Source of the DNA: Schleiferiaceae bacterium
GTDB taxonomy: Bacteria; Bacteroidota; Bacteroidia; Flavobacteriales; Schleiferiaceae
DNA: 28,371 nt
Direction of reading: 5' to 3'
NCBI GenBank assembly: GCA_030831045.1
Contig: JAURMB010000023.1
Coordinates: 1-28,371 of the forward strand
The position numbers and the translations under genes were made by a program. The stretch's first letter is position 1. Each line of letters starts with the position of its first letter. Below, in pieces: positions 23,623 through 28,371 of the stretch. The notes beneath the pieces are model-generated. The model ran no database searches. It was not told the origin of the DNA and worked only from the letters and a program-made list of their open reading frames with translations.

Positions 23623-24629
23623 GCGCTTCCGAACCTTTGGGGGAGGCTGGGGTTAAGCCTTCCGTGCGCCTTAACCAACTTATTCAGCAGCTGCCTGGCT
23701 ATGCCGGAATGCTGCGCGTGAACGGCGGAACCGTTCCGCATTCCTACGTATCGCTGCATCGACCGACGGGCAAGTACGTGCACCGGGTGCTGCTGCGGTT
23801 GGCGTCGCGCCTCCTGGAACACGGCGGGGTGCGCACCATTGGCCATGCGGGCGCCCCGGGACTTATATTGGCGGACCTCGACCCGCAGCGCGGCGCGAAG
23901 CAAATTCCGATCTGGCCCAAGGGCTACTCGGCCGTGGCTGCCAACGTTTTGGGCCATCCGGCGGTACGCGACGCCGTTACGGTTCCGGCCGAACCCTTTA
24001 TGGTGCTCGAACTCGACCCCTCGTGGACGTCGTTTGATGACTACCTCGGCGCGATGAAGACCAAGTACCGCACGCGGGCCAAGCGGGCATTGACGCTGTC
24101 GGCGCACTGCGAACCGTGCGAGTGCACTAACTGGCCCGATGGCGATTGGCTCAACTGGGCCGCCGAATTGCTGGGAAAGACCCTTGCCGACAAGGTAATC
24201 GCCCTCCCTGAAGACCTCAGCGAGCTGCTCGCGGCCTTCAAAGGCGTGTACGGCGCTGATTTTCATGTATTGGGCTACCGCCACGACGGTCGCTGGGTCG
24301 GATTCATTACGGCGCTCCGCGAAGGCCAAACGCTTTATGCGCTTCACATGGGTTTTGAGCCCGATTTTGCTCGGGAAGCGCAGTTTTACCAGCGGAGTAT
24401 GATGGATGTGGTATCGCTCGGAATCCGACTTGGCGTCGCACGCGTCAACATGGGCCGAACGGCCACCGAAATCAAGAGCACCTTGGGTGCCAAGCCCGTT
24501 GAAAACAGCTTTGTCTTTATGACCACGTGCTGGTGGATGCGCTGGCTGGTGGCCGGCTACCGCCGGTGGGTGCTGCGGCTTCCGAACTACGAGCTGCGGT
24601 CGCCCTTCAAAGGCGACGGCACCGATTGA
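23613..24629 (+). CDS. FemAB/GNAT-like acyl- or aminoacyl-transferase
   Basis: 338 residues from GTG 23613, overlapping the sulfotransferase stop by 10 bp; no closer ATG is in frame before the folded part begins. The middle has FMVLELDPSWTSFDDYLGAMKTKYRTRAKRA (split over about 130-160), typical of FemAB-like/BioF2-like GNAT proteins, followed by a second half with HVLGYRHDGRWVGFITAL, LYALHMGFEPD and GVARVNMGRTATEIKSTLGA, a layout seen in the peptidoglycan-recognition/BioF2-like group. The acceptor and donor are not evident. Co-translation with a sulfotransferase suggests a shared target, perhaps a surface glycan or lipid. The C-terminal WMRWLVAGYRRWVLRLP could be amphipathic and membrane-associated. 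Confidence 0.75.
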   Translation: MELSASEPLGEAGVKPSVRLNQLIQQLPGYAGMLRVNGGTVPHSYVSLHRPTGKYVHRVLLRLASRLLEHGGVRTIGHAGAPGLILADLDPQRGAKQIPIWPKGYSAVAANVLGHPAVRDAVTVPAEPFMVLELDPSWTSFDDYLGAMKTKYRTRAKRALTLSAHCEPCECTNWPDGDWLNWAAELLGKTLADKVIALPEDLSELLAAFKGVYGADFHVLGYRHDGRWVGFITALREGQTLYALHMGFEPDFAREAQFYQRSMMDVVSLGIRLGVARVNMGRTATEIKSTLGAKPVENSFVFMTTCWWMRWLVAGYRRWVLRLPNYELRSPFKGDGTD

Positions 24630-24642
24630 AGGCCGATCCCGA

Positions 24643-27030
24643 CTACAGCTCCAAAATGAACCCGATCGTCGGCAGCGTGCGGCCGGTATCGCTGCGAAGC
24701 AGCTGCATCGCGTAGCGCGTCGGATCGTTCGGGTCCACCACGGGCTGCTTGCTGCTGGGGTCCCGTACCACGGTGAGGTAGGGCATCAACGGATAATCGT
24801 TGGAACCCAAATTTTGCAGGTCGAGGTACCACGTAATGCTGTAGTTTTTGCGCGCCGTCACCTTGTCGATGCGGAAGTCGATTTGGCTAAAACTCGCCAG
24901 TCGCTCGCTGTTCACCTGAGAATAGTCAAAAATTCCGCGCTGAAGGCGGTCCCAGTTAGCCCGCACCGCCGACGTCGCCGCGTCAAACGGCGTGAACGGG
25001 GTTCCGCTCGAATAACGGGCCTTGACCCCCATCTGCCAGCCCTTGCCCCAGACGCGGCCGGCCGTCACCGAACCGCTGTGGCGGGTGTCCCAAACCGAGG
25101 GCGCCCAACCGCCAGAAGCAGTCAGAAATTCTGACTTGCCGTAGTGGTACGAGGCCATCCACCAGTACTTGCCTTTGAGTTTTTGCTGCAAAAATACCTC
25201 GAGGCCGTATGCGCGCCCCTCGCTGGTCGGGGTTGAAGCTTGGTCACCCACGGCCACATAGGCTCCGATGGCGTTGGCGTAGCTGATTTGGTCCTGAGCC
25301 AAAAAAGGGTACCGCGAGTAGCCCTTGTAGTAGCCCTCCACACTCACCCGGTAGGTTTGGCCATTTTGGTACTCCACGCCGCCCGCCAGCTGGCGAACCA
25401 GGGCACTGGCCAGGTCGGCGGTGCGCCCTTGGGCGGAGTTGGCCGCCTGGACAATCGCCGGCGGAAGCTGGCTGTACTGCCCCACGTTGGCGTTGGCCGT
25501 CCAGCGTTCGCTCAGCAGGTAGCGCAGGGCCAAGCGCGGAGACAAATTGTTCATCGGGTTGGCCGTCGAAGCGGAGCGCTGGGCTGCATCGGCGCGCAGG
25601 CCAAGGGTCGCAGTCAGGCGCGAGCCGATGGGTTGCGACCACGTGGCAAAAACAGCGGCGCTCCCGTAGGCTGACGTGTCGGCCAGGTCGACGGTGTCGA
25701 TGCGGGTTCCGGTCCAGCGCACGCTCCAAAGGTCGAGTGCGTAGGCACGGCGCTCGAGGCTGGCTCCGTAGCTGAGCTGTCCGCCGAGCGGAATTGGATT
25801 CTGGCGGCGTTCCACGCGCAGGCGCTGGTTGGTTTCGGTGCTGGCGTAGGCGAGCTGGCGGTCTGCTTCGAGGCCGGAATTTTCGTTAAACTTCTCCGCC
25901 CGGTTGGCGATGCGGTCTTGGCTGAGCACGGCGGTCCACTGCCCGCGGTCGTCAAAGCTGCGGTAGCGGAGTCCGCTCACTTCGGTGCGCTGGGTGCCCT
26001 CAGGAATGTACCCCACGTTGTACCGCAGTGCGTCTGAAGCTGAAGTGTCAGCGGGGTAGAGGGTGTAGCGGTCCCAGCCGCCCAAGGCGAGCAGGGTAAG
26101 GTCGCGGCGCGCGTCAATTTGGTGGTGGACGCGCACTTGGACGTCTTGGTAGGCCGGGAGCACCGGGATTTTAAATAACCTGAAGTAGTACTGGCTAAAC
26201 GAATTGCGCGCACTCGCTGTGAAGCGGGTTTTTTTGCCGAGTGGACCCTCCAAGGTTGCCCCATAGTCCGTTTGGCCCAGGCTGACGCGCAGGCCCAAGC
26301 GATCGGAACGCCCGTTGCGCCCCTCCATCGACAGGGTGCCGCTGAGGACGTTGCCGTAGTTGCTGCCAAACGCGCCCGACTGAAGTTCGGTGTTTTGAAC
26401 GTGGTCTAGGTTGATCAGGCTCACGGCACCACCGCTGGCGCCCTGGATCGAAAAGTGGTTGATCGTGGGCAACTCGATGCCGTCGAAGCGGTAGGCGTTT
26501 TCGGAAGGCGATCCGCCGCGCAGCGATATGGCGTACCCAAAGCTGGGTTTGGGCAAAATTCCGGGAAACGACTGAATCACCTTAGACAGGTCGAGCACAG
26601 CGCCCGGCATGCGCTGCATTTCGGCCCAGCCAATGGCTTTAATGCTCAGCGGGGACTCGGGACTGCTCGCGAACGCGTCGGCGGTCACAACTACTTCGCC
26701 GAGGTTTTGCTGGGCTTCGATTTCGATGCGGAGTTCGTTGGGCTTCACCGCATTAATCCACAGCTCGTGAATGGTCTTTACGTACAATCCTTCGTCGCCC
26801 GTCACGGTGAGGTTGGCGAGGCCCGAGGGCAAGTTGTCGAACCGGAATCGCCCCTCGGCGTCGGTGCGCGTCTGGAAGCGCTGAATGTTCGGGCTCGTGG
26901 TGAGGACCACGTCCCAGCCGGCGGCAGCGGCACCATTTTGAGCAAAAACAACGTGGCCGTTAAACTGGGCCTGGGCGCGGAGCCCGAGCGAGGTAGCGAG
27001 CAGTACCAATGCCCCAATCCAAAATTTCAT
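24643..27030 (-). CDS. TonB-dependent receptor with carboxypeptidase-regulatory-like N-domain
   Basis: 795 residues with signal peptide (1-21, RAQAQ). Residues about 22-105 form a CarboxypepD_reg-like domain (GWDVVLTTSPNIQRFQTRTD, RFRFDNLPSGLANLTV). The plug follows (about 115-225; EVVVTADAF, then MPGAVLDLSKVIQSFPGI and SLRGGSPSENAYRFDGIELP), then a 22-strand-type barrel to the C-terminal aromatic-rich end (GFILEL). The SLRGGSPSENAYRFDG signature is common to Bacteroidota receptors without a SusD partner; no SusD is adjacent. The substrate is unknown. It lies 70 bp downstream of pth but has its own -7-like box 4 nt before ATG. It ends 13 bp from the convergent FemAB-like gene. Confidence 0.93.
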   Translation of the reverse strand: MKFWIGALVLLATSLGLRAQAQFNGHVVFAQNGAAAAGWDVVLTTSPNIQRFQTRTDAEGRFRFDNLPSGLANLTVTGDEGLYVKTIHELWINAVKPNELRIEIEAQQNLGEVVVTADAFASSPESPLSIKAIGWAEMQRMPGAVLDLSKVIQSFPGILPKPSFGYAISLRGGSPSENAYRFDGIELPTINHFSIQGASGGAVSLINLDHVQNTELQSGAFGSNYGNVLSGTLSMEGRNGRSDRLGLRVSLGQTDYGATLEGPLGKKTRFTASARNSFSQYYFRLFKIPVLPAYQDVQVRVHHQIDARRDLTLLALGGWDRYTLYPADTSASDALRYNVGYIPEGTQRTEVSGLRYRSFDDRGQWTAVLSQDRIANRAEKFNENSGLEADRQLAYASTETNQRLRVERRQNPIPLGGQLSYGASLERRAYALDLWSVRWTGTRIDTVDLADTSAYGSAAVFATWSQPIGSRLTATLGLRADAAQRSASTANPMNNLSPRLALRYLLSERWTANANVGQYSQLPPAIVQAANSAQGRTADLASALVRQLAGGVEYQNGQTYRVSVEGYYKGYSRYPFLAQDQISYANAIGAYVAVGDQASTPTSEGRAYGLEVFLQQKLKGKYWWMASYHYGKSEFLTASGGWAPSVWDTRHSGSVTAGRVWGKGWQMGVKARYSSGTPFTPFDAATSAVRANWDRLQRGIFDYSQVNSERLASFSQIDFRIDKVTARKNYSITWYLDLQNLGSNDYPLMPYLTVVRDPSSKQPVVDPNDPTRYAMQLLRSDTGRTLPTIGFILEL

Positions 27031-27034
27031 GCGG

Positions 27035-27042
27035 CGAAATTA
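27035..27042 (-). promoter_or_regulatory. Possible -7 box TAATTTCG of the TonB receptor gene
   Basis: On the minus strand TAATTTCG (one mismatch from TAnnTTTG) ends 4 nt before ATG 27030. The spacer just upstream contains an inverted repeat (27043-27058). Confidence 0.4.
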
Positions 27043-27058
27043 CTTGGCGTTTACCAAG
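27043..27058. repeat. Short inverted repeat CTTGG-N6-CCAAG in the TonB receptor promoter
   Basis: Five-base arms CTTGG (27043-27047) and CCAAG (27054-27058) abut the -7-like box on its upstream side. Could be an operator for a dimeric regulator, or chance given its short length. Confidence 0.3.
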
Positions 27059-27100
27059 CAAAATACCCACAAAAGTCATGTTTTGCCCCGAGGCGGTGGG

Positions 27101-27664
27101 CTACTGGTTGTACTGCGTCATCGCCACCGAGGCTCCCGCAAGTACAAAGGCTTCGAGCTGCTTGATGGCGCGTTCGATGCCGGGGTTCAGAAACTCCAGT
27201 TCTTCGGGGGTCCAGCGTCCGAGCACAAAATCGACCTGGTGGCCTTTGGGAAAGTGCTGGCCGATTCCGATGCGCTGCCGGGCGTAATCCTGGCGGCCGA
27301 GCGTGGCCTGAATGTCTTTGAGCCCGTTGTGGCCGCCGTCGGAACCCTTGAGCTTTAGGCGCACGTGGCCAACGGGCAGCGCGAGTTCGTCGACCACGAC
27401 CACGAGGTTCTCGATCGGAACCTTTTCTTCTTCGAGCCAGTACCGCACCGCTTTGCCGCTCAGGTTCATGAAGGTGCTGGGTTTAATCAGCACAATAGTG
27501 CGCCCCTTGATACTGAACTGGGCGCGATCACCAAGGCGTGAAATAGAAAAGGACGCCTTTTGGGCCAAAGCCCAGGCGTCCAGTAGGTCGAACCCAATGT
27601 TGTGGCGGGGACGGGCGTATTCGCTGCCCGGATTACCCAGCCCCACCACGAGGAACTTTTTCAT
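27101..27664 (-). CDS. pth: Peptidyl-tRNA hydrolase
   Basis: 187 residues. Releases tRNA from peptidyl-tRNA dropped by the ribosome. Motifs: LVVGLGNPGSEYARPRHNIGF with catalytic His21, FMNLSG (Asn67), VVVDELALP (Asp92, with Glu in place of the more usual second Asp) and GGHNGLKDI (Asn113). It follows rplY (ctc) with no gap beyond the stop (stop 27665, start 27664), and both follow prs: the prs-rplY-pth order is common in bacteria and links tRNA and ribosome maintenance to PRPP supply. Confidence 0.97.
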   Translation of the reverse strand: MKKFLVVGLGNPGSEYARPRHNIGFDLLDAWALAQKASFSISRLGDRAQFSIKGRTIVLIKPSTFMNLSGKAVRYWLEEEKVPIENLVVVVDELALPVGHVRLKLKGSDGGHNGLKDIQATLGRQDYARQRIGIGQHFPKGHQVDFVLGRWTPEELEFLNPGIERAIKQLEAFVLAGASVAMTQYNQ

Positions 27665-28276
27665 TTATTCTGCGCTAGCCTCGACGGGTGCCTCTTCTTC
27701 GGCACCTTCGTCGTCGGTATCGGCCACGGCGTTGCGCGACATGGCGATAGACACGACAACCGCGTTGTCGGCATTCAAAATTTCGTAGGGCTTGCCGGCC
27801 TTAACGTCAGACACGCGAATGGCTTGGCCAATGCGCAAGTTGGTGATGTCGTGCTCAATCGACGAAGGAAGATCGTTGATCAGACCTTTAACCTTGAGGT
27901 TGCGAAGCGAAAACTTCAATTTACCGCCGCTGCGAACGCCGCGTGCGTTACCAGTCAGGATCATCGGAACCTGAATCGTCACAGGCTTTCCGTCAAGTAC
28001 CTGAATGAAGTCAACGTGGGTCAACGAGTCGTTGAGCACGTGGAACTGCATGTCTTGAATGACGGCTTGGTAGGTTTTGCCGTCGAGCTCAATCGACGCC
28101 ATGCGGGCTTCTGCCGTGTAAACCAGGTCGCGGAATGCGAGGGTAGGGGCGTAGAAGTGAACGGGGTGGTCACCTCCGTACATCACGCAGGGAACGTGGC
28201 CCTGTTCGCGGAGCTGCTTGGCATACTTGGTGCCCAAATCGGTGCGGACGGTGCCTTGGAGAGTTACGGATTGCAT
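27665..28276 (-). CDS. rplY: 50S ribosomal protein L25, general stress protein Ctc type
   Basis: 203 residues. N-terminal L25 domain binding 5S rRNA (about 1-92; VRTDLGTKYAKQLREQGHVPCVMYGG), then the TL5/Ctc C-terminal beta domain (about 95-185; VPMILTGNARGVRSGG, KGLINDLPSSIEHDITNLRIG), and an acidic disordered tail (from about 188). Length and domain layout match CTC rather than the short E. coli L25. Starts 18 bp after prs and ends 1 nt before the pth start. Confidence 0.97.
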   Translation of the reverse strand: MQSVTLQGTVRTDLGTKYAKQLREQGHVPCVMYGGDHPVHFYAPTLAFRDLVYTAEARMASIELDGKTYQAVIQDMQFHVLNDSLTHVDFIQVLDGKPVTIQVPMILTGNARGVRSGGKLKFSLRNLKVKGLINDLPSSIEHDITNLRIGQAIRVSDVKAGKPYEILNADNAVVVSIAMSRNAVADTDDEGAEEEAPVEASAE

Positions 28277-28294
28277 GGCTTAAGAAATCGAGGT

Positions 28295-28371
28295 TTAGAA
28301 CAAAAAGTGGTCGCTGATGGACTCGTTGGATTGGACTTTGCGCATCACCGCGGCAAACAAGGGTGCTACGC
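28295..28371 (-). CDS. prs: Ribose-phosphate pyrophosphokinase, C-terminal end only
   Basis: The minus strand from the right edge to TAA at 28295-28297 reads VAPLFAAVMRKVQSNESISDHFLF, which matches the C-terminus of Prs (an APLFAE-IKR-ESIS-LF pattern). Only the last 25 codons lie in the window. Prs makes PRPP from ribose-5-phosphate and ATP. Its placement directly before rplY supports the call. Confidence 0.85.
   Translation of the reverse strand, partial: VAPLFAAVMRKVQSNESISDHFLF

Overview
The window is about 28.4 kb of gene-dense, GC-rich chromosome from a member of the Bacteroidota, most likely order Flavobacteriales (a high-GC lineage near the Cryomorphaceae/Schleiferiaceae is my guess). 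The evidence is: two proteins with C-terminal type IX secretion (T9SS) sorting domains, two TonB-dependent receptors, several Bacteroidota-type lipoproteins (Big_5-like, DUF4270, OmpA), promoter -7 boxes of the form TAnnTTTG, little Shine-Dalgarno signal, and the gene neighbourhood panC-panD-flippase-radA divergent from a GT5-like gene, DUF4270 and glmS, which I recognise from flavobacteria. I see no tRNA, rRNA, CRISPR array, insertion sequence or phage gene. No stretch above about 130 bp lacks a gene.

Left part (1-3646): a tight minus-strand operon encodes an MbnP-like lipoprotein, an MbnH-like di-heme cytochrome, a periplasmic heavy-metal-associated (HMA) domain protein and a TonB-dependent receptor that runs off the window. 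Divergent from it lies a SCO-type copper chaperone. Together they look like a copper acquisition and delivery locus and are the most interesting part of the window.

Middle (3636-13104): an omega-amidase-like nitrilase, a convergent Big_5-like lipoprotein whose 3' end overlaps it, a 1414-residue T9SS-secreted multi-domain adhesin-like protein, comF, a membrane-anchored coiled-coil protein, an exonuclease III family enzyme that begins in frame right after the previous stop codon, and an OmpA-type lipoprotein with a clear terminator.

Right-middle (13183-20807): radA, a flippase-like membrane protein, panD and panC on the minus strand (vitamin B5 synthesis), then on the plus strand a truncated GT5-like protein, a DUF4270 lipoprotein and glmS. 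glmS is split by an apparent one-base deletion in a G run; the rest of the reading frame is intact.

Right part (20808-28371): a second T9SS protein of more AT-rich composition, a small probable outer-membrane protein, a sulfotransferase plus FemAB/GNAT-like pair, a full TonB-dependent receptor, and housekeeping genes pth, rplY (ctc) and the 3' end of prs on the minus strand. A recurrent arrangement is a -7-like box only 4-7 nt before the start codon, which suggests leaderless mRNAs.
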